Below, one piece after another: positions 1-10,997 of a stretch of 64,000 nt of DNA. The notes beneath the pieces were generated by a model that was not told the origin of the DNA, ran no database searches, and saw only the letters and a list, made by a program, of their open reading frames with translations. The stretch lies in assembly GCA_015179125.1 (NCBI GenBank), contig WHVA01000273.1:62001-126000 (forward strand), written 5' to 3'. Within the stretch, counting starts at the first letter, position 1, and the number at the start of each line of letters is the position of its first letter. This DNA comes from Gautieria morchelliformis. Lineage: Eukaryota > Basidiomycota > Agaricomycetes > Gomphales > Gomphaceae. Both the position numbers and the translations under genes were made by a program.

Positions 1-449
1 GCCTCTGAGAAAAAAAAAAAAAGCGCGCCGCGTCAAGGTTTTTTGAAAACGCTGTAAATACCACTAAAACCGTGGCACGCGCCTTCGAATAGAACAAAGG
101 TGACTGTGTTAACATCAAGCAGCTATCACTGGCGTGCGTAAAACTAAACCTTAGCGGACTTAACAAGACCTGAATGAACTTTGCAGTCGATCGCGCAGCT
201 GTCGCACCTAGGCATCCAGTACCAGTACGTGTTGACAGGAATGGTGTCGTTCAACAGCGCCACTCCCCGATATATTTAGACCAATGGCACGCACGCCATG
301 TCAAAGCAATCTAAATGCATCTTCTTTTTGCGATGCTGGAACTTTCCGCCATGAAACTCAGATGCGAGAAGTAAAGTTCAGGATGCTGTCGAGCCGCTAC
401 CTCTAAATACCTCGTGAACCCCATCTTCAACCAGTTTCTTCAGTATCGT
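1..449. other. Gene-less left edge and 5' flank
   Basis: There is a short A-tract near the left edge and no convincing coding stretch. This segment probably holds the promoter and 5' UTR of the gene whose first ATG is at 450. A GTG at 414 is in frame with that gene, but GTG is not a usual nuclear start in fungi. No clear TATA box was identified. Confidence 0.5.
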
Positions 450-2428
450 ATGTTTCAGTTTCTGACTCCATTTGCGTTTGTTCTAGCTCTTGGTCTACTT
501 CTTTTTCTTATTCTTTTTCAACTTTACTCCTTTCGCCCATCACGTCTTTGTGGAAGGAGTGCCCACGAAGTTTATGCCCAGAATTTGCTGCCGGACAATG
601 GGTTTGCACCCTGGTTTCCTGGTCCAGTCAATATAGCCGAAGTAGGATATGTGTTTTTCGGCCAGTGGATACCATTCTTCGATACGTCTAAAGAATGGCA
701 GGAGGATGAGAACAAAGGCCGCAGCAAACCGGAAGGGTATTATCCCCTTGTCATCGGCGAGATTAGTGACAAGATGTATAGTGGAGTGCCTATCATGAAA
801 GAGCGTGGATCATCTCTGGCCATTGGGACAAATCCACCCACGTGTGTAACCAGCCATATCATTCTAGTACCTTTGCCGCTGATGCTGCGACACAGGCCAT
901 CCATGGGTGCTGGTGCCCCGTGGAACTTCACGTCTTCCAAACAGGAAGGAGCCATCCTCGTCGCGGGAGACGTCATCGAGATCCGGGATGCCACAGAAAC
1001 ATCCAAATTTATCAGATATATGCAAGAGCACTGTGTCTCCTGGGTGAAATTCATCGGCCGGCCTGAGATACGCCTGTTCGACCTTGTTCTAGTTAGCGGA
1101 TGGCATAAGACCTCTTCCTGGGCATGCGCCACATTTTCTGATTGCTCCAGTGCGGTACATATCGAACTAGCACATGCACGGGGCAAATGGTCGATCGTCA
1201 CGTCTTCCGGGATAATAGCACATGCAGGTCCAGTACAACTCAGAACACATGAGCAGGCAGGCGAAAGCCACATGCCACAGAGCGAAGAAAATGTCAACAC
1301 TGTCGACCATTCATCAAGTGATCATTCAAGGAAGGGTAATTTGACTGTCCCAAAGGGTTTAGAGACAGAACTTAATATGTATGTAGTATTTTCTTTGATA
1401 TGTTGCTAGCAGCCTGAGACTGACAGGCAATGTCAGCACATCTGGCTCTGATAAAATGGTCAGACTCAGCCAGGCCGCAAGACGCACTCACCAAGGTAGG
1501 CACGAGACGCAGCGGTTGATTTTCTGTTTGATGAAAACTGTTTTGGACCTACAGAAACCGTTGATGGAATTAATACTGGAACTATAAACCAAAAGGGTCC
1601 ACGGGATCAAGGCATTTTCATACGTGGTTACCGCATTTGCGATAGGCACACGGGGCTGGCCCTACTTTACCATTGGCAATGTTCTGACCGTGAATCACGT
1701 GATAAATACGGGTTCAATCTCATAGAACCTAGAAGTCACAAAGGAGGTGACAACCATGCTCCGGGGGGCACCAATCCTGGTCCTGGAGGCAACAGCCCCG
1801 GTCCTGGAGGTGGCAGCCCTGGTCCTGGAGGTGGCAGCCCCGGTCCCGGAGGTGGCAGCCCCGGTCCTGGAGGCAGCAACCCAGGTCCTGGAGGCGGCAG
1901 CCCTGGTCGTGGAGGAGGTAGGCCTGGTCCCGGAGGAGGCCGCTCTGGTCGTGGAGGGGGTAGGCCTGGTCCCGGAAGTAACAAAGGCAAGAACAGAGAG
2001 GCTGGCCCATCACGCAGTCGACAAGATCTCCCCTCAGGAAATTCTTCATTGTCATCTTCAGAGGGTGAAGATGTGGCACGATTTGGCACGGGTGGAATAT
2101 CGGATCGAAACACCAGTCCATCTCACTTGTCGATGAGAGACTCGAAAGTTGGTATAGATGTGGATGAAGATCTTGCTCTTTACCTCCAACTCAAGCAGAG
2201 CCAGGTATGTATATTTTTCCACCTTTTTGTGATAAAGTTATGTCTCATTATCAAGCAGACACCCACAGCTCTGGACATCACACTTCTATATATTTTAGAG
2301 GTGACATTCACTCCTAATAACTGGTCTGCTAATTATTGAGATAGCAACAGAACTCTGATGCTGAATTTGCTCTCGTGCATGACGACGATGTGATGGTATG
2401 GCTGAAAGTGAGTCAGATACTCATATGA
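450..2428 (+). CDS. Signal-anchored protein of a basidiomycete-expanded family; possibly the N-terminal part of an NLR fusion
   Basis: Function is unknown. The first ATG at 450 opens onto a strongly hydrophobic stretch (about residues 3-25) that looks like a signal anchor. Next comes a domain I recognise from large families of uncharacterised mushroom proteins: GYVFFGQW, then GAILVAGDVIEIRD, VSWVKFIG and LVLVSGWHKTSSWACATF. A second exon (1500-2204, 235 codons, phase 0 at both ends) carries GIFIRGYRI, a Gly-Pro-rich linker and an acidic tail, and exon 2351-2407 carries FALVHDDD, a usual C-terminal signature of the family. The intron between about 1379 and 1499 is not resolved; it may hide a small exon. 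Unspliced, the frame stops at 2426-2428. A good donor (GTGAGT at 2408) and acceptor (ending 2458) would instead join it in phase to the NLR downstream. Whether this is one gene or two is open. Confidence 0.6.
1743..1980 (+). repeat. Gly-Pro-rich (GPGGGSP-like) coding repeat
   Basis: A run of imperfect 18-21-bp units encodes GPGGGSP-type repeats that grade into GRGGGRP near the 3' end. It lies inside an open exon and looks like a flexible linker between the folded domain and the acidic tail. The opposite strand is also open here, which is a by-product of base composition. Confidence 0.8.
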
Positions 2429-2458
2429 GATTTGTTCTATGACTTACTATAGTACTAG

Positions 2459-5400
2459 GATGGACCTATTCCTGGAAATCTCACCCTGGAGATTCAGAAT
2501 ATTCGACCCCAGATCTTCGTTGTCAACCAAAGTTAGTACTCCACGCTGTCGTCAATGATCTTTATTTGATCGCCTTACGCCATAGTTGGAATGCTGGAAA
2601 CAACTTATTTGGCCTCATTGAAGAATCAGGCAGGCACGGAGCAAGTTGTCATGGACCGTAGCAGCGACCTTCCACTTCAGGTACGTATGAGCGACAATCA
2701 TTCTCGTCTACTTAGACCTTTAGAGGTGGCAACACATGCCGACGATGAGAGGGACAGAATGGATTGTAGCGCGGTGGTTCCTAATCCTCCCGGACATTCA
2801 GTAGCCAAACGTCGGGAAATCTATAACTGGCTATCGGCCCCTGATTACCAGTTGAAGCATCGGAACTCCTATAAGGAGCGGGAGGAATTGTCCGGATTAT
2901 GGTTTCTGCATGGTGATCGCTTCCAGGAATGGAAAAGAAAGCCCGGGTCATGCCTGTGGCTTCAAGGCAAATGTACGTTATCTATTCCACACCTCGGCTG
3001 ATGCTCGCCACTGAGAGAGCCGCACAGCTGGCGCGGGGAAAACTATCTTATGGTAAACACATCCATCCTCTAGAGTTCCAACCATGCTAACATAAGTATG
3101 CGTCAAGTTCCGCCATCATTGAAGACATATCCCGCTACTGCAAGCCAAGCCCTTCGCTGGCCATCTCGTACTTCTATTTTGATTTTAATAGCAAAGATAT
3201 ACGAACACATTCCGTCCTCCGTGCGCTGATCAAACAGCTGTCTTTGCAATGCGCTAGTACCCCCGACACCCTGGCGAAACTCTTCTCTGATAACAAGGAT
3301 GGTGAACGATCTCCGTCTCCGGAGGAACTGAAGTCGACTGTTAAGTCCATAATTGGCAGCTTCGATGGAGTGTATATCATTTTCGATGCCCTTGACGAAT
3401 GCCCAGACCGACATGACTTTTTGGAACTGCTTGAAGAGTTTCACGGTTGGGATTCGGATAAAATACACCTCCTGGCCACGAGTCGGTCAGAGCTGGATAT
3501 TCTCAAAACAATGGATCGCTTGGGTTCATACGACGTCCCCATGGACGAAAATTTGGTCGCTGACGACATCTGTGTTTATGTGTCCAAAAGAATCGATCGC
3601 GACAGCAGGTTCAAGATATACTCAACGCACGAGAAGAACATGATCGAGACTGCTTTGATCAACGGCGCGCATGGAATGTAATGTGATCTGTTTGTCTTGT
3701 TTCCAAGCTGCACTGACATAAGGCAAGGTTTCGATGGGTTACCTGTCAGCTGGATGCACTACGAAAGTGCCGTCCTCCTGCTGCTCTCGAGAAAGCACTC
3801 GGGTCTCTGCCGAAGACGTTATATCAGACATACGATAGGGTCCTCATGACGATCAATGAGGAGGATAGGCAGAGTGCATCCAAGATTCTGCAGTGGCTCG
3901 CATTCTCGGCTGGCACGATCTCATTGAAACAAGCGGTGGAAGTGCTTGCTACAGATTCTGATGCAGAAGATGAACCACTATTTGACACGCGTCGGCGACT
4001 TCTGTTTCCACGAGATATCCTGACCATATGCTCCAGTCTCGTCACTATCTCAGTGGCAGGCTCCGAGTCGCCGGACAGCGACTATTCCAAGGACCAAGAC
4101 ATAGCACAATCCGTCGGAACAGCAGAGCTCCGACTGGCTCATTTCTCTGTCCGAGAATATTTGGTTTCAGAATACCTCCACAAAAACGATAAAAGGCTGT
4201 CATTCTATCACTTCAACGAAGGAATCGCCAATACGTTCATTGCCAAGACATGTGTGGCCTATCTGCTGCAATTTGACAGACATGGTTGCATAGACGAAAG
4301 CACACCCATATCCTACCCACTGTCTTTATATGCGGCGCGGTACTGGATCCACCATGCTCAGCCGGATAATGATGGTGACCCCATTCTGCAACGACTGATT
4401 ATGGAACTCCTCCAACCTGAGGATGCGGTATATTCAAATTGGCTGGAGCTTCATAATCCAGATCAGAACATGGACACGGCGATCATGTGTGCTCCTATTT
4501 ACTACATGTCAATGGCTGGACTCGCAAGAGTGTCCCGCCGTCTCTTGGAAAATGGAGCGGACGTCAATGAACAAGGAGGATTTTTTTGCAATGCGCTGCA
4601 GGTGGCGTCGTCAAACGGTGATGACGGGATGGTTCGGATGCTGCTGGAAAATGGGGCGGATGTAAATACACGAGGAGGATATTATGGCACTGCGCTACAA
4701 GCAGCATCGTATTGCGGTACGATCGACATTGTTCGGCTACTCGTGGAGAGTGGAGCGGACATTAACGCACGAGGAGGATCGTATAACAGTGCGCTACAAG
4801 CGGCGTCGTGTGGTGGTAATCTTGACATCATTCGGTTTCTATTGGAGATGGGAGCGCACGCCAATGTACAGGGAGAGAAGGGCAATGTGCTCCAAGAAGC
4901 ATCTGAGGCTGGTAATGATGTGATTGTTCGGATATTGCTGGAGAAGGGCGCAAACGTTAATGCAAAAGGAGGGTATCATGGTAATGCGTTGCAGGTCGCA
5001 TCATCACACGGTCACGATGCAATCGTCCGGCTACTTGTGGACAGGGGGGCAGACGTCAACGCGAAAGGAGGAGAGCACGGCAGTGCGCTGAACGCGGCGT
5101 CGTCAAACGGTCACCACAGGGTTGTTCGGCTGCTTTTGGAAGAGGGAGCGGACATCAACCCTTCAGGAGTAGAGTATGGAAGTGCGCTGCAAGCCGCCTC
5201 GCAGAGAGGTCACACTGACGTCATTAGATTGTTGGTGGAGAATGGAGCAGACGTCAACGTTCAAGGAGGGCTTTGGGGTCCTGCGCTGCAAGCGGCATCG
5301 TTACAAAGTCATGAGTCGATTGTTCAGCTCTTGTTAGAAAAGGGGGCGAACATCAATGCTCGAGGCGGACAATTTGACAATGCGCTTCAGGCGGCGGCAT

Positions 5401-7307
5401 ATGGGGGTAACGAAGCAACTGTACATTTGCTGTTGGAACGTGGGGCGGATATTGATGCACATGGAGGAACCTATGGTAATGCCCTGCAAGCGGCGTCGCT
5501 CCGTGGCTACAGTGCGGTTGTTCGGCTGCTGTTGAATCATGGAGCAGATGTCAATGCACAAGGTGGACAGTATGGCCATGCGCTCCAGGCGGCGTCGTAT
5601 GGGGGTAACCAAACAACTGTACTGCTGCTGTTGGATCATGGGGCAGATGTCAATGTGCAGGGAGAAGCGTATGGTAGTGCCCTGCAGGTGGCCTCGCTCC
5701 ATGGCTACAATGCAATTGTTCAGCTCTTGTTAGAAAAGGGGGCGGACATCAATGCTCAAGGTGGACAGTATGGCAATGCACTCCAGGCGGCGGCATATGG
5801 GGATAACAAAGCAACTGTACGGTTGCTGTTGGAATGCGGGGCAGATATTAATGCACAGGGAGGAACATATGGTAATGCCCTGCAGGCAGCATCGCTCCAT
5901 GGCTACAATGCAATTGTTCAGCTCTTGTTAGAAAAGGGGGCAGACATCAATGCTCAAGGTGGACAGTATGGCAATGCGCTCCAGGCGGCGGCATATGGGG
6001 ATAACAAAGCAACTGTACAGCTGCTGTTGGAACACGGGGCAGATGTCAATGCGCAGGGAGGAACCTATGGTAATGCCCTGCAGGCGGCATCACTCCATGG
6101 CTACAATGCAATTGTTCAGCTCTTGTTGGACAAGGGGGTGGACATCAATGCTCAAGGTGGACAGTATGGCAATGCACTCCAGGCGGCGGCATATGGGGAT
6201 AACAAAGCAACTGTACGGTTGCTGTTGGAATGCGGGGCAGATATTAATGCACAGGGAGGAACATATGGTAATGCCCTGCAGGCAGCATCGCTCCATGGCT
6301 ACAATGCAATTGTTCAGCTCTTGTTAGAAAAGGGGGCAGACATCAATGCTCAAGGTGGACAGTATGGCAATGCACTCCAGGCAGCGGCATATGGGGATAA
6401 CAAAGAAACTGTACAGTTTCTGTTGGGACACAGGGCAGATATTAATGCACAGGGAGGAACCTATGGTAATGCCCTGCAGGCGGCGTCACTCCATGGCTAC
6501 AATGCAGTTGTTCAGCTGCTGTTGGATCATGGGGTAGATATCAATGCACCAGGTGGACAGTATGGCCATGTGCTCCAGGCGGCGTCGGATGGGGGTAACC
6601 AAACAACTGTATGGCTGCTGTTGGAACACGGGGCAGATGTCAATGCGCAGGGAGGAACCTATGGTAATGCCCTGCAAGCGGCATCACTCCATGGCTACAA
6701 TGAAATTGTTCAGCTCTTGTTAGAAAAGGGGGCAGACATCAATGCTCAAGGTGGACAGTATGGCAATGCACTCCAGGCAGCAGCATATGGGGATAACAAA
6801 GCAACTGTATGGTTGCTGTTGGGACGCGGGGCAGATATTAATGCACAGGGAGGAACCTATGGTAATGCCCTGCAGGCGGCATCGCTCCATGGCTACAATG
6901 CAATTGTTCAGCTCTTGTTAGAAAAGGGGGCAGACATCAATGCTCAAGGCGGGCAGTATGGCAATGCGCTCCAGGCGGCGGCATATGGGGGTGACCAAAC
7001 AATTGTACGGCTGCTGTTGGATCACGGGGCAGATGTCAATGCACAGGGAGGAACCTATGGTAATGCTCTGCAGGCGGCGTCGCTACGTGGCTACAATGCG
7101 GTTGTTCGGCTGCTGTTGGATCATGGAGCAGATATCAACGCACAGGGCGGACTGTATGGCAATGCGTTCCTGGCGGCATCGTATGCGCGTAACGAAGCAA
7201 CTGTACGGCTGCTGGTGGAATACGGGGCGGATGTACAGGCGGCATCTTCGAAACGTCAATATACAGTTGGAGAAGGGGGCGGCGCGGACGCTATGAAGTC
7301 GTCGTAG
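2459..7307 (+). CDS. NACHT-ankyrin NLR (STAND NTPase)
   Basis: An intracellular STAND receptor of the NLR type; in fungi such proteins act in self/non-self and heterokaryon recognition. Exons read as 2459-2531, 2586-2972, 3028-3052, 3108-3677 and 3728-7307. The sum is 4635 nt, exactly 1545 codons including the stop, which supports the splice model. The pre-NACHT motif YNWLSAPDYQLKH leads to Walker A, assembled across introns as GKSGAGKT. This is followed by CSAIIEDISRYC, the sensor stretch AISYFYFDFN, Walker B IIFDALDECPD and the winged-helix region (FRWVTCQLDALRKC, then SLPKTLYQTYDRVL). From about 4510 the protein is 27-28 ankyrin repeats of 33 residues. No clean independent ATG was found for the first exon, so the protein may begin in the gene just upstream (450). 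The N-terminal effector is therefore either that signal-anchored module or unresolved. Confidence 0.9.
4560..7245 (+). repeat. Ankyrin repeat array with 198-bp higher-order repeat
   Basis: Twenty-seven 33-residue ankyrin repeats (99 bp each) follow one another. From about 5460 on they alternate between a B type (ALQAASLHGYNAIVQLLLE) and an A type (ALQAAAYGDNKATV then a variable residue and LLL), giving a 198-bp two-repeat unit. The same 10-mer recurs at 5751, 5949 and 6147, exactly 198 bp apart. The first eight repeats are diverged and the later ones nearly identical, pointing to recent expansion or gene conversion at the C-terminal end. Confidence 0.92.
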
Positions 7308-7326
7308 TGGGATAGCAGTGAGTAAT

Positions 7327-9001
7327 GTCACAGCCTTTACTGCCATTGTCATCTCATCGTCCTCATCATTGCATGTAGCGTAGTCGGGCGGCGCACTTAC
7401 CGGCCGATGGCGGCACTGCCGACTGATTTCCATATCCGCGGATAAGCTTGAAGAGATCTGGATGGTATGGCAGAATCCCGCCGCCATTGCGTACCCAGTT
7501 CTCTACCTGTATAATGTATGTACTACCAAGGTGCCCACATGTAGTAGTACTCTTTCTTGTGTTTGTTGTGGGTTGATCATTGCGTGAAGAATGCCACATG
7601 TTTTGCGTGCTCAGTCAAACCTAAGTCAAGTATGGCATGCATCCAGTTATATTATCAAGCGACTGGAACAAAGTAACGATATAGGGGCAAACTTGTAGAT
7701 GCATACGCAACACCCGTGCAGCCTCTCTCTACTAAATATGGATGCTACTGTTAGCACCAACGCAGCAACGGTGACTCAAGTCCGACCTATCCCGCCCTGT
7801 ATTGAGTGGGAGACCCATATGCATGTCTGGTAGCGGGACTGACCTGTCATGTATAGCTGTGCTTGTGCGCTGAGCGCGGAGAACGGAGAATTGACACGAG
7901 AGGTAGTAAGATTCAGGGTGCCCGGAGGATGACCAGGCGCCGAGTAGAGTGCGTTGTCGTGGAGTGTGCCAAAGCTAACGAGATGTCCCAAACAAGGCGG
8001 CGGGAGACGGACACGAGGTCGTAGGGTGGTCGGAACTCAGCAAGGGGGTGGGGCGGGGCGAGTGGGCGGGCGTTGGTCTCGCAGAAACGGAACTGGGTAA
8101 TTGATTTTTTCGCAATAAGCGTATCGAAAACAAGTACTGCGGAGGCATCATTGCCGATGAAACAGATTGACGACTAGGCACCCAACCGTGGAGAACAGAG
8201 ACGACGGGCGTGCGTGGTCAGACGAGGAGGTGCCCGGTGGACGACCTGCCACCTCGGGACTGATACATCAGAAACATTCATTTACAATGCGCCCCCGGGC
8301 GGCAAAACCCCGGCGTAGCTGTGGCAGCAGGCTCTGTGAGCACACCGTAACGGAGAGAAATCGAACACGCACTGGCTCGCAGGGGGTCGATTAGAAATCG
8401 ACAGACTGGGAGTGGTGAGCGTCACCACTTTCCGAGTGTTGCACCCTGTGAGGCCTGAACAATGGCTACTTGGGCGTGGAGCAGCGGATGTATACCTGCG
8501 CATGGCCACGTTCAGCGACGCCATGCAAGCCAATCCAGATCCACACACATATATTCACCAGCGACAACACTGGGGCCTGTGTAGAGCAGGCAGCTGGTCA
8601 GTACAGCGCAGCATGATGGATAAGGACAATATTTGACACTACTCACGTCAAAGAATACGGCTGCTCCACGACTTTATGACTTCTAGACGACGGCAGGTTG
8701 ACTTACACCGCGTCACGTCGAAGGGGGCCTCTCCGTTGAACACGCGGAAAGGCCCAGAGGAGAGGCTTCCCCAGGACCGCCTTATAAGCACTGGCCAGCT
8801 GGGTCCATCGGGGTCCACGCCAGCTGCCAGCACATGATCATATTTGAAAGTCAGTAAACGAGCTTACAACAATATAAACTAAAGCAGAGGAATATTCATC
8901 CTACCCCCGATACAATAAATATGAGGTTTCTCGATGCAAACACTAAATGACAGTCTCTCCATCGATCCCTCCTTTCTTGTGTTATATATCTCCAGCACGC
9001 T
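7327..9001. repeat. 1.7-kb direct duplication, unit 1
   Basis: This segment begins 20 bp after the NLR stop codon and matches the segment at 9273-10997 almost base for base, with small indels. On the minus strand it holds splice-like coding pieces. One is an exon reading VENWVRNGGGILPYH, ending at a GTAAGT donor whose rc lies near 7395. Another reads FRVFNGEAPFDVTR near 8720, followed by a possible 25-nt exon (VEQPYSL) with a GTGAGT donor. I do not recognise the protein, so no gene is called. No plus-strand gene is convincing. Confidence 0.8.
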
Positions 9002-9272
9002 TCCTGGGTGATATTTTACAATTTTTATACAATTTCCTGAACATTGGAAACTCTTATAAAACATTCAATTTCCTCTAAATCTCCTATCTCAGGAAACTTT
9101 CAAGAAATGTGGAATTTCCCTAGGATTTTTTTAGCAGGTTTCCTGACTTGAGAAATTTGCCATGCCTCCAGTGTAATGCTATTATTTCAAGCTGGCAGCT
9201 AGTATTTGATTGTACCTGTAATTTAATCTAATCTAAATGTTTAATATTCATATGCAGGACAAGCAGCATAGT
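9002..9272. other. AT-rich spacer between the two duplication units, with a fold-back-like end
   Basis: The 270 bp separating the two units are AT-rich and carry no gene. The right part ends in a stretch whose reverse complement begins CACTGGAGGCATG. That is the same start as the 350-bp fold-back element at 50768-51117, so a decayed relative or a single end of it may lie here. Confidence 0.45.
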
Positions 9273-10997
9273 ATCACAGCCTCTACTGCCATTATCATCT
9301 CATCGTCCTCATCATTGTAGCGTAGTCGGGGGGCGAACTTACCCGCCGATGGCGGCACTGCCGACTGATTTCGATACCCGCTGATAAGCTCGAAGAGATA
9401 TGGTATGGCAGAATCCCGCCGCCACTGCGTACCCAATTCTCTACCTGTATAATGTATGTACTACCAAGGTGCCCACTTGTAGTAGTACCCTTACCCTTGT
9501 GTTTGTTGTGGGTTGATCATTACATGAAGAATGCCACATGTTTTGCGTGCTCAGTCAAACCTAAGTCAAGTATGGCATGCATCCAGTTATAATATCAAGC
9601 GACTGGAACAAAGTAACGATATAGGGGGCAAACTTGTAGATGCATACGCAACGCCCGTGCAGTCTCTCTCTACCAAAACTCTCTACCAAATATGGATGCT
9701 ACTGTGAGCACCAACCCAGCAACGGTAAAATATGGACGCCGATGGGTACACGAGGGCTTCTTAACTGTCCGACCTATCCCGGCCTGTATTTAGTAAGAGC
9801 CATAGGTATGTCGGGTAGCGTGACTGACCTGTCATGTATAGCTGTGCTTTCGCGCTGAGCGCGGAGAACGGAGAATTGACACGAGAGGTAGTCAGATTCA
9901 GGGTGCCCGGAGGATGACCAGGCGCCGAGTAGAGTGCGTTGTCGTGGAGTGCACCAAAGCTAACGAGATGTTCCAAACAAGGCGGCGAAGGCGGACACGA
10001 GGTCGTAGGGTGGGCGGAACTCAGCGAGCGGGGCGCCGCGAGTGGGCGGGCGTTGGTCTCGCAGAAGGGAACTGGGTAATTGATTTTTTTTGCAATAGGC
10101 GTATCGAAAACAGACGCTGCGGAGGCATCATTGCCGACGAAACAGGTTGACGACTAGGCACCCAACCGTGGAGAACAGAGACGACGGGCGTGCGTGGTCA
10201 GACGAGGAGGTGCCCGGTGAACGACCTGCCACCTCGGGACTGATACATCAGAAACATCCATTTACAATGCGCCCCCGGGGCGGCAAAACCCCGGCGTAGC
10301 TGTGGCAGCAGGCTCTGTGAGCACACTGTAACGGAGAGAAATCGAACGCTCACCGGCTCCCAGGGGTTCGATTAAAAATCGACAGACTGGGAGTGGTGAG
10401 CGTCACCACTTTCCGAGTGTTGCACCCTGTGAGACCTTGAATGGATTTATGGCAACTTGCGCGTGGAGCAGCGGATGTATACCTGCGCATGGCCACATTC
10501 AGCAACGCCATACAAGCCAATCCAGATCCACATACATATATTCACCAGCGACAACACTGGGGCCTGTGTAGAGCAGGCAGCTGGTCAGTACAGCGCAGCA
10601 TGATGGATAAGGACAATATTTGACACTACTCACGTCAAAGAATACGGCTGCTCCACGACTTTATAACTTCTAGACGACGGCAGGTTGACTTACACCGCGT
10701 CACGTCGAAGGGGGCCTCTCCGTTGAACACGCGGAAAGGCCCAGAGGAGAGGCTTCGCAGAGGCTGCCTTATAAGCACCTGGCCAGCTGGGTCCATCGGG
10801 GTCCACGCCCGCTGCCAGCACATGATCATATTTGAAAGTCAGTAAGCTTGGCTTACTGTAATATAAATGAGAGACTAAAGCAGAGGAATATTCATCCTAC
10901 CCCCCGATATAATAAATATGGGCTTTCTCGATGCAAACACTAAATGACTGTCTCTCCATCGATCCCTCCTTTCACGTATTATAATCTCCAGCACGCT
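9273..10997. repeat. 1.7-kb direct duplication, unit 2
   Basis: Second copy of the 7327-9001 segment in the same orientation. The match runs from the shared TCACAGCCT start to the shared end ATCTCCAGCACGCT. The donor site after the VPPSAG-coding exon and the FNGEAPFDVTR-coding stretch are kept in both copies. A small insertion of about 30 bp near 9730 and several short indels separate them. The intact splice signals suggest an expressed minus-strand gene existed before duplication; its family is not recognised. Confidence 0.8.

Noticed and set aside
740-1300. Minus-strand open frame opposite the signal-anchored protein
   Set aside because: No recognisable domain; the plus strand has family motifs across the same stretch.
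1729-2121. Minus-strand Pro-rich open frames opposite the GPGG repeat
   Set aside because: Base-composition shadow of the plus-strand coding repeat; no family features.
5334-6677. Shorter open frames in other phases over the ankyrin array
   Set aside because: They repeat with the 198-bp unit and are shadows of the ankyrin frame.
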